DNA from: Sporosarcina quadrami
Lineage (GTDB): Bacteria; Bacillota; Bacilli; Bacillales_A; Planococcaceae
DNA: 64,000 bases
Direction of reading: 5' to 3'
Assembly (NCBI RefSeq): GCF_014836615.1
Contig: NZ_JACSQN010000003.1
Coordinates: forward strand, 124,001-188,000
Made by a program: the position numbers and the translations under genes. Shown here piece after piece: positions 52,798-62,565 of the stretch; positions within the stretch are counted from its first letter, which is position 1, and every line of letters begins with the position of its first letter. A model generated the notes under the pieces. It did no database searches. It saw only the letters and a program-made list of their open reading frames with translations, and was not told the DNA's origin.

Positions 52798-54058
52798 AGA
52801 TCAACTCGACTTTGTCAGGCAACATATTAAAAAGAACAAACTCCGCGTCTTCATGACAATACTGGCTGCGACAATGGGAACTGCATTCCTCATTGTTCTG
52901 GCATCTGTTGGTTTCGGAATACATGATACAATGCGCAGTGAAATTCTTGATAACCGTATGGTGAATCAAATCGAAGTATATGCTGAAAAGATGGACCAAG
53001 CGGAAGTGGAAGAACTGAAGAAGCGGGATCACATCAAAGCCGTAGTTTATCGTCAATCTGTAAGTCTCCAGCAGAAAACAGGATTGGATGAATTTATTGG
53101 AGAAAATGGATTAATTGTTACGGATTTCAAAGAGGAAAAGAAGGTCGGTTTCGAACTGAAAGAAGGCAGGTTACCTGAAAACGCCGGTGAAATAGTAGTG
53201 GGAAGTGATTTTGCAGAGAGCTTGTTTATGGAAGCATCCACAGAAAGTGAACAGGAACCCGTTACCTACAAAGGTTCATTGGTAGGCAAACAGGTCACAT
53301 ACAAAATGGGTCTTTACGAGGAACCGGAAATGTTCCCTGAAGAAACAATATTCACTATCGTCGGAATCGCAAAAGAACCTGCGAAAGATTGGATGCAAGA
53401 CTACAATATGTATGCAGATGCAGCAATCATTCCAACGCTGAATCCCATCTTCGAAGGGCATGTTGATGATGAAAATAGTCAATTATTATACGGGAATGTC
53501 AATGTCTACGCGGACAAACTGGAAAACGTCACAACAGTTAGCAAAGCGTTAAAAGATGAAGGGTACTCGGTCTATTCCATCGCTGACCAGCTTGAACAGA
53601 TGGACGTCTTCTTTCTGGCGTTCAAAGCGGGGCTCGTCTTCGTCGGTACGATTGCGATTTTGATTGCATCGATCGGTATTTTCAACACAATGACAATGGC
53701 AGTGACGGAAAGAACACGCGAAATCGGCGTCATGAAAGCGCTAGGGGCTAGTCCGAAATTGATTCAACGATTATTCTTAATGGAAAGTGCATGGATTGGC
53801 ATCATCGGTACACTCATAGCAGTTGTCATTTCCTATGGCGTCAGTTTCATCGCCAATTTAGTATTGCCGATTATTGTAACTGCAGCGCTTGGCGAAGAAG
53901 AATTTGGCGATTTGAGCGTCACATTCTCAATCATTCCGTGGCAACTTGTCATCATCGCATCAGCAATCAGTTTGACTGTCGCCATGATTTCAGGTTGGCG
54001 TCCGGCTCGCAAGGCGACGAAAATCGATGTCATACAGGCATTAAGACAGGAACTATAA
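52787..54058 (+). CDS. FtsX-like ABC permease (MacB type)
   Basis: 423 residues from the ATG at 52787, overlapping the ATPase gene by 11 bases. An N-terminal helix, a MacB-like periplasmic/extracellular core (about 50-270) and three C-terminal helices with TEREIGVMKALGAS, the FtsX signature. Substrate unknown. Confidence 0.9.
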   Translation: MQFKDQLDFVRQHIKKNKLRVFMTILAATMGTAFLIVLASVGFGIHDTMRSEILDNRMVNQIEVYAEKMDQAEVEELKKRDHIKAVVYRQSVSLQQKTGLDEFIGENGLIVTDFKEEKKVGFELKEGRLPENAGEIVVGSDFAESLFMEASTESEQEPVTYKGSLVGKQVTYKMGLYEEPEMFPEETIFTIVGIAKEPAKDWMQDYNMYADAAIIPTLNPIFEGHVDDENSQLLYGNVNVYADKLENVTTVSKALKDEGYSVYSIADQLEQMDVFFLAFKAGLVFVGTIAILIASIGIFNTMTMAVTERTREIGVMKALGASPKLIQRLFLMESAWIGIIGTLIAVVISYGVSFIANLVLPIIVTAALGEEEFGDLSVTFSIIPWQLVIIASAISLTVAMISGWRPARKATKIDVIQALRQEL

Positions 54059-54069
54059 AAAAGTTGGTG

Positions 54070-54296
54070 TATTCTTTTGATTCTACTAGTGTATAGATTT
54101 CCGCAAGAAAATCGGAGAAATCAGACGCTTTTTGGCTGACGAAGAAAGCCGGTACAAGTATAGAAGGGAATCATCCAGTACTCCAGTTTACTTCCGGAAA
54201 ATCACACGGTTCGGGTGATGAAATCTCTATTGAAGCGGTGCAGAAAATTAGTTCGATTGGAAAGGTGGACTCGGGAAACCGGGTCTTTTTATTTTA
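54070..54296 (+). ncRNA. Possible structured leader before fumC ending in a terminator
   Basis: Paired segments such as CCGGTACAAGT with ACTTCCGG surround a 30-base loop, CAC pairs with GTG, and GACTCGG pairs with CCGGGTC before TTTTTATTTT (54267-54296). The terminator lies 73 bases before the fumC start. No known riboswitch consensus was recognised. It could be a cis-regulatory leader or a separate small RNA. Confidence 0.4.
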
Positions 54297-54368
54297 TTTC
54301 AATCACAAAAAGGTGCATGATAGAGGAAGGAGTTTTCTTTCAATTTTATTCGAAAGGGTGGAGAAGTT

Positions 54369-55751
54369 ATGGACTATCGTATTGAACATGACACATTTGG
54401 AGAGATTAAAGTACCTGCGGATAAATTATGGGGTGCACAAACACAGCGGAGTAAACAGAACTTTAAAATCGGTGGAGAACATATACCGCTTGGCGTCATC
54501 CGTGCGTTCGCCCATCTGAAAAAATCAGCAGCCATTGCGAGCCACTCATTTGGCAATCTATCTGAAGCGAAAATGAAGGCAATTTCAGCGGCTGCGGAAG
54601 AAGTGCTAGAAGGGAAATGGGATGACCAATTCCCACTTGTCGTCTGGCAAACGGGCAGCGGTACACAATCGAACATGAATATGAACGAAGTGCTTGCGAA
54701 CCGTGGCAATCAGCTTTTGGAGGAATGGGGCGAAGAAGAGCGCTTGCATCCGAATGATGACGTCAACAAATCGCAAAGTTCAAACGACACATTCCCAACA
54801 GCGTTGCATGTCTCAGGCGTAATCGCTGTGGAACGAGAACTGTTGCCAGCACTTCAAAAATTGAAAGAAACGTTACACAAAAAATCCGAAGCGTTCATGG
54901 ATATTATCAAAATCGGCCGGACGCATCTACAAGACGCGACACCACTTACATTAGGACAAGAAATCAGCGGCTGGCATCGCATGCTTGAGAAAACGGAAAA
55001 GATGCTGAATGATAGCGTGCAATCGATGAAGGAACTTGCCATCGGTGGAACAGCAGTCGGAACAGGACTAAACGCACCAAAAGGATTCGGAGAAAAAGTA
55101 GCAGAAGAAATATCCAAGTCTGTCGGCATTTCATTCACATCCGCAGATAATAAATTTCACGCGCTCACAAGCTATGACGAAGTCGTTTATACACACGGCG
55201 CGATGAAGGCCCTTGCAGCTGATTTGATGAAAATCGCGAACGACGTCAGATGGTTAGCGAGCGGTCCGAGATCAGGGATCGGAGAAATCACCATTCCTGA
55301 AAATGAACCAGGCAGTTCCATCATGCCAGGTAAAGTGAATCCAACACAAAGTGAAGCACTCACGATGGTCGTTGCCCAAGTAATGGGGAATGACGCAACA
55401 ATCGGGTTTGCAGCGAGCCAAGGGAATTTTGAGCTCAACGTATTCAAGCCAGTCATTATCTACAACTTCTTACAAAGTGCGAAGTTACTGGCTGAAGGTA
55501 TGGTAAGTTTCAACGACAATTGCGCAGTTGGCATTGAGCCAAACCGTGAGGAAATCGACAATAAAGTGAAAAACTCACTTATGCTAGTAACGGCATTGAA
55601 CCCGCATATCGGTTACGAAAACGCGGCGAAAATTGCAAAAGCTGCACATAAAGAAGGAACAACTTTAAAAGAGGCCGCATTGAAGACAGGTTTATTAACA
55701 GAAGCGCAATTTGATGAATATGTAGATCCTTCAAAAATGATCGGTAAATAA
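54369..55751 (+). CDS. fumC: Class II fumarate hydratase
   Basis: 460 residues. [36 protein letters not shown] and the signature [11 protein letters not shown] (GSSxMPxKxNP) are present. It interconverts fumarate and malate in the TCA cycle. Ribosome site GGTGGAG upstream of the ATG. Confidence 0.96.
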   Translation: MDYRIEHDTFGEIKVPADKLWGAQTQRSKQNFKIGGEHIPLGVIRAFAHLKKSAAIASHSFGNLSEAKMKAISAAAEEVLEGKWDDQFPLVVWQTGSGTQSNMNMNEVLANRGNQLLEEWGEEERLHPNDDVNKSQSSNDTFPTALHVSGVIAVERELLPALQKLKETLHKKSEAFMDIIKIGRTHLQDATPLTLGQEISGWHRMLEKTEKMLNDSVQSMKELAIGGTAVGTGLNAPKGFGEKVAEEISKSVGISFTSADNKFHALTSYDEVVYTHGAMKALAADLMKIANDVRWLASGPRSGIGEITIPENEPGSSIMPGKVNPTQSEALTMVVAQVMGNDATIGFAASQGNFELNVFKPVIIYNFLQSAKLLAEGMVSFNDNCAVGIEPNREEIDNKVKNSLMLVTALNPHIGYENAAKIAKAAHKEGTTLKEAALKTGLLTEAQFDEYVDPSKMIGK

Positions 55752-55854
55752 ACTTTTCGACTTGCAGATTAATTGTCCACAAATTTGTAACCCATCCAAC
55801 TTACGTTCTCCGTTATGATGGAGGGACTATAACGAATGTAAGGAGTAGACTTTA

Positions 55855-56355
55855 ATGAAAAAAAGCCTTATGCCTATTATGCTCATATTCGTCCTTGTCC
55901 TTTCCGCGTGCGGGAACAAGGCACACAAAGAGGATGATCATAGTGATGTAGCTGTTGGACATGAAAAGCATCTCCCGAACGGAGACTTGCAAGAAGTGAC
56001 TGCATCCGCATCGGAATTACCAAAATTTCTAGCGGACAAACCGGAGGACATGCAACTTGTCTATCAAATTGCAGCGAATGCCGATGACATCCTTGCCTAC
56101 ATGCCGTGCTACTGTGGATGTGGAGAAAGCGCTGGACACAAAAGTAACTTGAACTGCTTCGTCGATGAAATCCGTGAAGATGGATCTGTCGTCTGGGATG
56201 ACCACGGTACACGTTGCCTTGTCTGTCTCGAAATTGCTGTGAAATCCGTGCAACTGAAGCAAGAGGGCAAATCGCTGAAGGAAATCCGCAACTTCATTGA
56301 CGAAACGTACAATGAAGGATACGCAAAACCGACAGATACACCGATGCCTGCATAA
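55855..56355 (+). CDS. PCYCGC-motif lipoprotein
   Basis: 166 residues. Signal peptide with lipobox LSAC, then His- and Asp-rich linker. The PCYCGCGES motif (about residue 83) and CLVCLEIA near 122 are diagnostic of this family. The Cys-rich site could bind metal. Function is unknown; an isolated gene with its own terminator. Confidence 0.9.
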   Translation: MKKSLMPIMLIFVLVLSACGNKAHKEDDHSDVAVGHEKHLPNGDLQEVTASASELPKFLADKPEDMQLVYQIAANADDILAYMPCYCGCGESAGHKSNLNCFVDEIREDGSVVWDDHGTRCLVCLEIAVKSVQLKQEGKSLKEIRNFIDETYNEGYAKPTDTPMPA

Positions 56356-56359
56356 TAAC

Positions 56360-56398
56360 TAGAAGCTGCTCTTCGTTAGTCAGGGCGGCTTCTTTTCT
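56360..56398 (+). terminator. Terminator of the PCYCGC lipoprotein gene
   Basis: AGAAGC-x-GC-x-C pairs with G-x-GC-x-GCTTCT, followed by TTTCTTTTT. Confidence 0.75.
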
Positions 56399-56560
56399 TT
56401 TTGAGAATTTACATAAACCGCTCAACCAAGCGACCTAACACCTAGACAATTTACTTTTCTGAATATGCGCCTAGTACTTTAAATTTCCGCGAAAAGAGCG
56501 TAGACTGTGTGAATGAAACGGAATAACCCATAAATAGTTCGCAAGTAAAGGAGAGATGTA

Positions 56561-57091
56561 ATGGTATTCGAGGGTAACAATAAAATCCGTCGAAAGATCT
56601 ATCTGGCTATCGATGGGTTAACAGATGACGAATTCAACAAAATACCGTCTACAGGTGGATGGTCTCCGAAGCAAATCCTAGAACATCTGACATTGATGGA
56701 AACATATATAGCTACAAATATCTTAAGAGAGATGAAGAATCCCGCAAGCCGAAGAGTAGGTAAGAAACTGATGCTATTGCCGGACAGCCCAATGGTCAAA
56801 GGTGGCATGCCGAAGGAGACACTCCCTTCAGACACTTTTAAAACAATTTCTGAACTCAAAGTCGAACTGCATAATTCTCGTATTTATTTGCTTGACGTAT
56901 ATGATTCAAGCTGCAAAGATACACTCAAACAGAAGTCATTCGAACATCCGAACCTTGGATCAATACCGCTCTATCAGTGGTTTCCATTCGTTGGGCAGTA
57001 CGAAAGGTGCCACCTCAAACGATTAAAGAAAACGATAGAAGAATTACTTATCAAAGATGGAGTTCCACAAATAAATACTACAAATAAATAA
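56561..57091 (+). CDS. DinB-family protein
   Basis: 176 residues, four-helix bundle DinB/YfiT fold. WSPKQILEHLTLMETY carries one His, and a late QYERCHLKRL the second, giving a candidate metal site. Bacillithiol-dependent transferases belong to this fold. Substrate not predictable. Confidence 0.85.
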   Translation: MVFEGNNKIRRKIYLAIDGLTDDEFNKIPSTGGWSPKQILEHLTLMETYIATNILREMKNPASRRVGKKLMLLPDSPMVKGGMPKETLPSDTFKTISELKVELHNSRIYLLDVYDSSCKDTLKQKSFEHPNLGSIPLYQWFPFVGQYERCHLKRLKKTIEELLIKDGVPQINTTNK

Positions 57092-57152
57092 AATCCCCCG
57101 ACAGCCGTCGCGGGGATTTTATATTTTAAAAAACCCGTACGCAATGTACGGG
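57090..57152. terminator. Back-to-back terminators
   Basis: AAATCCCC(C)G pairs with CG(C)GGGGATTT (plus-strand stop of the DinB gene) at 57090-57122. CCCGTAC (57134-57140) pairs with GTACGGG (57146-57152), followed on the minus strand by TTTTTT, for the sigV-rsiV operon. Confidence 0.9.
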
Positions 57153-57159
57153 AGTTGTA

Positions 57160-58032
57160 TTACTTAATATATACGTCACTCACTAACAAATCTGTCACAA
57201 CTTCAGTTGGGATTTCAAACGTGATCATTCCCATATAACCAGGAGCGATTTCATATTTATCAAACGAGATGACAAGCTTACCTGCATCTGTAATATAGAA
57301 TTGCTGATCCGCTTCAATCGTCGTAAAACCTTCACCGAAATCTTCTTCTGTAAAGTAGACGATATTCTCATCAGCTTTCATCTGACGCTCAATCTCCGTT
57401 TCAATATATGCACTGATAACCGGGATATATAGCTCATCCTTGAAAAGACTCGGCAACGTGATCAACACATTATCAATCTTATCAATCGTATCATAAGTAA
57501 ATGTCGTCGATGAAGACCCGACCGTATTCACATAATAGCGTCCGATGGAAAGGATGCGCTCCGTATCAGTCTTCACTTCATACCCAGTATCGACACCAAG
57601 ATGACCGCCACCAAACTCCTCCATATCTTTCATTTCTTCCTGGAACTCATCAAAAAGCGCTTTGTTCTCTGCCAAATATTTTTCATTCAACGAAGCTTGC
57701 AGCTCTTCATCCGCTAACCCCGTAATTGTCGGAGTGGCCAGGTTTGCAGAAAACCTCTCTTCCTTAAACACGATTTCATGTACCGTCAGAACTTGCACAA
57801 TCGAACCGAGAAAAGGGACATTGCCCATCGCTTGTGCAAAAGAAGGACTCACATTAATGCTCCCAACAAAAATAGCAGCAGCAGCTGCCGTACCGATCAT
57901 CCAATTACGGAAAACCGGACGTTTAGGGCTTTTTTCTTTTGATCGCCGAACAGCGTCGTTTACAACACTTTCAAGTTCCGGCGGAATTTCAATTGAATCA
58001 TACTCTTTTTTCAACTTATCCAATTTACTCAT
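57160..58032 (-). CDS. rsiV: RsiV-like anti-sigma factor
   Basis: 290 residues. An N-terminal cytoplasmic anti-sigma segment of about 45 residues, one membrane helix (46-63), and an extracellular DUF3298/DUF4163-type domain. RsiV holds SigV inactive and in relatives binds lysozyme and is cut by proteolysis. Its start overlaps the end of the sigma gene by four bases. Length matches RsiV. Confidence 0.88.
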   Translation of the reverse strand: MSKLDKLKKEYDSIEIPPELESVVNDAVRRSKEKSPKRPVFRNWMIGTAAAAAIFVGSINVSPSFAQAMGNVPFLGSIVQVLTVHEIVFKEERFSANLATPTITGLADEELQASLNEKYLAENKALFDEFQEEMKDMEEFGGGHLGVDTGYEVKTDTERILSIGRYYVNTVGSSSTTFTYDTIDKIDNVLITLPSLFKDELYIPVISAYIETEIERQMKADENIVYFTEEDFGEGFTTIEADQQFYITDAGKLVISFDKYEIAPGYMGMITFEIPTEVVTDLLVSDVYIK

Positions 58033-58526
58033 AAGACTTTCTCCTCTCCCATTTCCACACGCAATTTACGCAAAGCTGCATATAAACGGGTTTTTACAGT
58101 GTTGACATTATCACCAGTAATCTCAGCAATTTCTTCAATCTTCATATCTTCAAAAAAACGTAACAAAATAATTGTTTTATAAGTCGGGGACAATTGGTCG
58201 ACCGCTTCCTGCAAGTCGAAGTCCCTCACATTATTCTCAGAAGGGGGTAAATGGATATCTAGGATTTCGTCCGGCATAATCGATACCCGCTGATGCTTGC
58301 GGATGAAATCGATAGCGGTGTTCACGAGAATCCTGTAAAACCATGTTTTCATATACTTTGCTTCTTGCAAACCATCAATGGAGCGAAGTGCTTTAACAAT
58401 CGCATCTTGTATAATATCAAGCGCATTCTCCTTGTTTTTCACATAGCTGAACGCCAGCCGATAATGGGCGTGCTGGTATTCAATGATAAAACGTTGAACC
58501 TGTTCGAACTTTTCATCTTTTGTCAT
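58029..58526 (-). CDS. sigV: ECF sigma factor SigV-like
   Basis: 165 residues. Region 2 (EYQHAHYRLAFSYVKN..ALDIIQDA) and region 4 (LSPTYKTIILLRFFEDMKIEEIA) are clear. ECF factors of this kind recognise AAC-N16/17-CGTC type promoters, and one candidate lies upstream. Controls envelope stress responses; the rsiV gene overlaps it. Confidence 0.92.
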   Translation of the reverse strand: MTKDEKFEQVQRFIIEYQHAHYRLAFSYVKNKENALDIIQDAIVKALRSIDGLQEAKYMKTWFYRILVNTAIDFIRKHQRVSIMPDEILDIHLPPSENNVRDFDLQEAVDQLSPTYKTIILLRFFEDMKIEEIAEITGDNVNTVKTRLYAALRKLRVEMGEEKVL

Positions 58527-58583
58527 GACAATCAGGTCACCTTCTTAAAAATTGACGTATCGCGATAGCGTCTTATTAATTTA

Positions 58584-58608
58584 GACGGACGGCTCGTGGA
58601 AATAGTTT
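58584..58608 (-). promoter_or_regulatory. Candidate ECF promoter of sigV
   Basis: On the minus strand AAAC (58608-58605) and CGTC (58587-58584) are 17 bp apart, close to the ECF consensus. A second CGTC at 58591-58588 gives a shorter 13-bp spacing. Confidence 0.45.
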
Positions 58609-58669
58609 GGAGAAGAAAAAAGTCCATATGGTATACTCATACGTATTATTATAAAGGAAGTGTTGTACG

Positions 58670-59326
58670 ATGATTGAACGATTTGTCGCTTCGTGGAGCG
58701 GTGGAAAAGATTCGGCATTGGCTTTTTATCGTGCCAAACAGAAAGGCAGCGTGCCAGAACGACTTTTGACGATGTTCGAAGAAGACGAAGAGCGTTCGAA
58801 ATCGCATGCTTTACCTATGGAAATCATTCAAGCACAAGCTAATAGTATAGGTATTCCACTTATGATTAGAGGTGCAGACTGGAATAGCTACGAGAGACAG
58901 TTTCTTGACGCTATGGAAGAATGCGTCCAAGATGGAATTCCCAACGGTGTTTTCGGAGATATTGATTTAGAGGAACATTTGAAATGGGTGCAGACAACTT
59001 GCGCAAAAGTGGGGATGAAAGCGATTCACCCGCTATGGATGGAACCCCGACGCAAACTGTTAGAGGAATTTGTGAGAGAAGGATTTGAAGCATATATTAT
59101 CGTTGTGAACACTAAAATGATGCCAGCGAAGTACATTGGTCGTAAATTCACGATTGATCTAATGAATGAATTAGAAGCGTCAGGCATTGATTCGTGTGGA
59201 GAATCGGGTGAATTCCATACAGTTGTAGTTGACGGCCCGATTTTTAACGAGCGAATTGCGCTAACGTTTAACGGGCAACGTGAGCGAGACGGATATGTAT
59301 TCATGGATGTTGAGTTGGAAGAATAG
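58670..59326 (+). CDS. Diphthine-ammonia-ligase-family ATP pyrophosphatase
   Basis: 218 residues. The ATP-PPase loop SWSGGKDSALAFYRA and the CGESGEFHT motif are hallmarks of the Dph6/MJ0570 family. Bacteria have no diphthamide, so it must act on another substrate. One isolated ATATGGACTT repeat core (reverse strand) is at 58620-58629. Confidence 0.88.
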   Translation: MIERFVASWSGGKDSALAFYRAKQKGSVPERLLTMFEEDEERSKSHALPMEIIQAQANSIGIPLMIRGADWNSYERQFLDAMEECVQDGIPNGVFGDIDLEEHLKWVQTTCAKVGMKAIHPLWMEPRRKLLEEFVREGFEAYIIVVNTKMMPAKYIGRKFTIDLMNELEASGIDSCGESGEFHTVVVDGPIFNERIALTFNGQRERDGYVFMDVELEE

Positions 59327-59386
59327 AATTACCTACTTAGCGCCATGAAATCGTGTTATTAGATTAATGAAAAACTCAATTTGGCA

Positions 59387-59415
59387 TTGAAAATCATATA
59401 CTGTTTTTATATAAT
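59387..59415 (+). promoter_or_regulatory. Sigma-A promoter of the HELGH protein gene
   Basis: TTGAAA at 59387-59392 and TATAAT at 59410-59415 are separated by 17 bp, 71 bases before the ATG. Confidence 0.75.
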
Positions 59416-59485
59416 GAACTGCATGTCTACTGTCAACTTCCTGTTAAATAGAGATTAGAAATATATAGATAGTCAGGGGAAAAGA

Positions 59486-60037
59486 ATGGATGTAACCGAA
59501 GAAAGAATAACGAAAATCATCATATCGACGATGCAATCTGCCAATATGGATATAAAGTTGAAAGTGGAACAGTCCGGTGTCAATATGATGTACGATTTCA
59601 TAAAAGATGAAGTGCTTGTAGATGTAGATCGAGTGCAAGCCGCATGTATGGAATTGCCGGATCCGATGGCATTGGGAACATATGTAAGTATTTTGACGAT
59701 ACATGAGCTAGGTCATGCAATGGATAGAGAAGCACTTCAGTCATCGTTGCAGCGTGCAATTGAATTGTATGAAGCGAAGAAACTTGTTGTTGCGGACAAT
59801 AGAACAACAGATTTGACATATGTGACGATGTTGCTGGAAGAACATGAATCAGATATTGCTTTTGAAAAAACTGCCTGGGCTAATGCGGAGATTTTAAACC
59901 GCTTTTTTGGAATTGCCGAATGGGATAGCTTTGAAAAAGTGAAGGTGCATAGCTTATCCACTTATCAGGCTTCTTTTGAAAAGGATTTGAAGTTGTACAA
60001 CGAGCTTCTAGGGGAAACGGAATTACTAATTCTTTAA
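59486..60037 (+). CDS. Putative zinc metallopeptidase-like protein (HELGH)
   Basis: 183 residues. HELGHAMD (near residue 75) gives an HExxH zinc motif; HESDIAFEKTAW (near 115) offers a third Glu ligand. It has no signal peptide and no helix-turn-helix, so it is not a classical ImmA-type protein. Family not recognised; an active peptidase is plausible but unproven. Confidence 0.6.
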   Translation: MDVTEERITKIIISTMQSANMDIKLKVEQSGVNMMYDFIKDEVLVDVDRVQAACMELPDPMALGTYVSILTIHELGHAMDREALQSSLQRAIELYEAKKLVVADNRTTDLTYVTMLLEEHESDIAFEKTAWANAEILNRFFGIAEWDSFEKVKVHSLSTYQASFEKDLKLYNELLGETELLIL

Positions 60038-60068
60038 TTTTTGAGACTTCCTAAAACCATTTGCATCC

Positions 60069-60120
60069 TCCCAATAAAAAAGACGCTCTCCATAACGGAG
60101 AAGCGTCTTTTTTATTGGGA
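60069..60120. terminator. Long bidirectional terminator hairpin
   Basis: TCCCAATAAAAAAGACGCT and its complement form one long stem around CTCCATAACGGAG, with T-runs on both sides. It lies between convergent genes. Confidence 0.92.
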
Positions 60121-60135
60121 GAGCGTACGTGAACG

Positions 60136-60462
60136 TTATTCGTCGTCGACATCCATCAAGAGAATCCGTTCTTCAAATCCGCCACGTTTCTCGGCCTTTT
60201 GTTGCTGGATCTTCTCAAGTTCAGCTAGTGAAAAACCATGAAATACAGTGGCGGCATGAATTAGTTCAAGCAGATCTGCCAGTTCTTCAAGTGCGTCATC
60301 AGCAGTTTCCGACGTTTCATATTCTTCAAGTTCTTCATGCATTTTGCGGTTCAACTCAGCAATATAGTCCTCTTCGGTCAAAACCCTCGTCGTACACGAT
60401 TGGCCAGATTTCTCGATAATTTGAGGGATGAAATCGCGTACAAGTTTGTTGTAAATTGGCAT
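60136..60462 (-). CDS. MazG-like NTP pyrophosphohydrolase
   Basis: 108 residues. KLVRDFIPQII at the N-terminus and ALEELADLLELIHA with the E-x-x-D metal motif (near 60-75) mark this all-alpha NTP pyrophosphatase family. Probably house-cleaning of aberrant nucleotides. Confidence 0.85.
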   Translation of the reverse strand: MPIYNKLVRDFIPQIIEKSGQSCTTRVLTEEDYIAELNRKMHEELEEYETSETADDALEELADLLELIHAATVFHGFSLAELEKIQQQKAEKRGGFEERILLMDVDDE

Positions 60463-60473
60463 GAATTCAACTC

Positions 60474-61643
60474 CTAGATTTGGTGACCTGCTTCACGTAG
60501 CTCTTTCTCTAAAAACGGCTTGGCATTCAATAAGTCCCTAAATGCTCTATACCTGGCGATTTCGTCTGGATTTGGTTCTTTTCCTGAATGATAAGCGCGG
60601 ATAAGAATGTTTTTTGGTGTATGTTCCATATCGATGAACTCCAGCAATTGCGCATCATAGCCGACGAGCGAAAGAAGCTCTGCTCGAATGGAGTCTGTCG
60701 CAAGTGCCGAAAAGCGTTCTTTTATTAGTCCGTGTTGCAACATGACGTTAAGCGCAGGTGACTTAATTTGTGAGAACAACTCGTGTTGGCAACAAGGGAC
60801 ACTTAAAATAACTTTTGCTCCCCATTTGACCGCTCTTGCAAGTGCCATATCCGTTGCAACGTCACAGGCGTGAAGGGTAACGACCATATCGACAGCTGTT
60901 TCTTCATTATATTCATTAATGTCGCCTACAAGAAATTCGAGTTGCTTATACCCGAGATCTCTCGCAATCACATTGCATTCCTCAATGACTTCTTTTTTCA
61001 GATCGAGCCCTGTTACCTGGATATCCAAGCCCTTTTCAATATGCAAATAATGATAGAGCGCAAACGTCAAATACGATTTGCCTGATCCGAAATCGAGAAT
61101 CCGTACTGGACGATCACTTGGCAAGTGGGCAAGCGCATCGTCAATGTACTCCACGAAACGATTTATTTGCCGGAACTTGTCGTATTTCTGCTTTTTAACT
61201 TTCCCTTCAGATGTTTGTACACCTAGCCTAATAAGAAAAGGATATGGCGTTTCATCATCCAGTAAATAATTCTTCTTCCTATTATGCGACAAATTAACTG
61301 CTTTCTTCGTCTCAGTCTTTTCCGCTTTCCAAGAAACCTTGAATTTTTTCGTCAATTGAATATGCACTTTTTCATCGGTGAACTCGACTTGCATTTGCTT
61401 GAATTGTTCCAGTTGTTGTTGCAAAGCAAGACGGACATCTGACAATTTAACGTTTTCGTGTTTCAAAATGCGTTCGTAGTGATATTCAAATTGTATATGG
61501 ATTTCATTTTTTATTTCCACTGGCTTCAGTTTCACTTTCATTAGCCCTGCTGATTTATAGCGTGGTTGGCTAATTGTTGCCTGGATAAATGCCCCTTCTT
61601 CGAATCGTTGCACAAGCGTGTCGATTAGTTCTTCAAATTGCAT
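60474..61643 (-). CDS. Class I SAM-dependent methyltransferase (PF13679 type)
   Basis: 389 residues from the ATG at 61643 with GAGG nine bases upstream; a TTG at 61667 has none. A large N-terminal region (1-150) precedes LDFGSGKSYLTFALYHYLH, the SAM loop. Relatives methylate RNA or protein. Substrate not assignable. Confidence 0.82.
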   Translation of the reverse strand: MQFEELIDTLVQRFEEGAFIQATISQPRYKSAGLMKVKLKPVEIKNEIHIQFEYHYERILKHENVKLSDVRLALQQQLEQFKQMQVEFTDEKVHIQLTKKFKVSWKAEKTETKKAVNLSHNRKKNYLLDDETPYPFLIRLGVQTSEGKVKKQKYDKFRQINRFVEYIDDALAHLPSDRPVRILDFGSGKSYLTFALYHYLHIEKGLDIQVTGLDLKKEVIEECNVIARDLGYKQLEFLVGDINEYNEETAVDMVVTLHACDVATDMALARAVKWGAKVILSVPCCQHELFSQIKSPALNVMLQHGLIKERFSALATDSIRAELLSLVGYDAQLLEFIDMEHTPKNILIRAYHSGKEPNPDEIARYRAFRDLLNAKPFLEKELREAGHQI

Positions 61644-61691
61644 AACGTCGGACCTCTTTTCAGACAAGTATATACGTTTAACAATACCAAA

Positions 61692-61738
61692 AAGGATCAG
61701 TATAGGTGTGCTTTTAACACTTCACTTTAGCTGATCCT
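61692..61738 (-). terminator. Terminator of the nitroreductase gene
   Basis: GGATCAG (61694-61700) pairs with CTGATCC (61731-61737); on the minus strand TTTTTGG follows. The loop is long, with an inner GTGT/ACAC pairing. Confidence 0.65.
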
Positions 61739-61744
61739 GAAAAC

Positions 61745-62476
61745 TTAGTTGAATGTGAATCCGCGTTTTGCAAGGAATTCTTTCATGTATGTCCGTCTCG
61801 GTTCCGCTAAAAAATCTGCCATTTGCGTAGACCACAGTGAGTCTTTTTGATTGGACCCGCGAGACTGATAATAAGCGTTCATCGTGTCGTCATAGGCAGG
61901 CAAAATCTCATCATATTTAGTAAGATCATAGCCGTTTTCATGGATAATTGCTTCAACAGGTAATCTAGGTTTCACTTCATTTTCCTCTTCCGGAATACCG
62001 ATAGTCATAGCGAACATCGGCGCGACACCTTCAGGTAAATGGAACAAATCACTGATTTCCTCTGGAGCATTGCGCACACCACCAATATAACAAATGCCAT
62101 AGCCTTTTGATTCAGCTGCAATTGCAACATTCTGGGCAAACAGCGAGACATCGACAGTCGCGACAAGTGTACTCTCCGCATGGGAGTAATCGATTTGCTT
62201 ACTATGCAGTTCAGCTGCTTTTTGCAATCGGTAAAAGTCTGCGCAAAAAATGAGGACAGCTCCTGCAGAAAGGATTTGACGAGGATTTTTAGCTAGATGA
62301 GCCAGTTGTTGTCGCTTAGTATCATCAGTTACATAAATGACTGAATAAGCTTGGACGAAATTAGAGCTTGCTGCATGCTGTCCGGCTTGAACCAGTTCAG
62401 CAACATCTTCCTTCGTTAACGGAATGTCTTTATAGTCCCGTACAGATGCGTGAGATTTCAATAAATTAATGACCAT
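61745..62476 (-). CDS. nfrA: NfrA-type FMN-dependent NADPH oxidoreductase
   Basis: 243 residues of the nitroreductase fold. HASVRDYKDIPL near residue 10 is the FMN phosphate site and CYIGGVRN lies near 120. NfrA-like enzymes reduce FMN, nitro compounds or disulfides with NADPH. AGGAGG precedes ATG 62476. Confidence 0.9.
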   Translation of the reverse strand: MVINLLKSHASVRDYKDIPLTKEDVAELVQAGQHAASSNFVQAYSVIYVTDDTKRQQLAHLAKNPRQILSAGAVLIFCADFYRLQKAAELHSKQIDYSHAESTLVATVDVSLFAQNVAIAAESKGYGICYIGGVRNAPEEISDLFHLPEGVAPMFAMTIGIPEEENEVKPRLPVEAIIHENGYDLTKYDEILPAYDDTMNAYYQSRGSNQKDSLWSTQMADFLAEPRRTYMKEFLAKRGFTFN

Positions 62477-62565
62477 AATAATCCTCCTAAATTGTTTGGT
62501 TATTCTATATTAGTGGAATATACACATGTTACACTACAACTAACACTTGGAAAAGGGGTGCGGTA

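Noticed and set aside
54097..54519. Open frame running from 54097 into fumC DNA
   Set aside because: No start codon with ribosome site; a terminator hairpin lies inside it, so a non-coding leader is the better reading.
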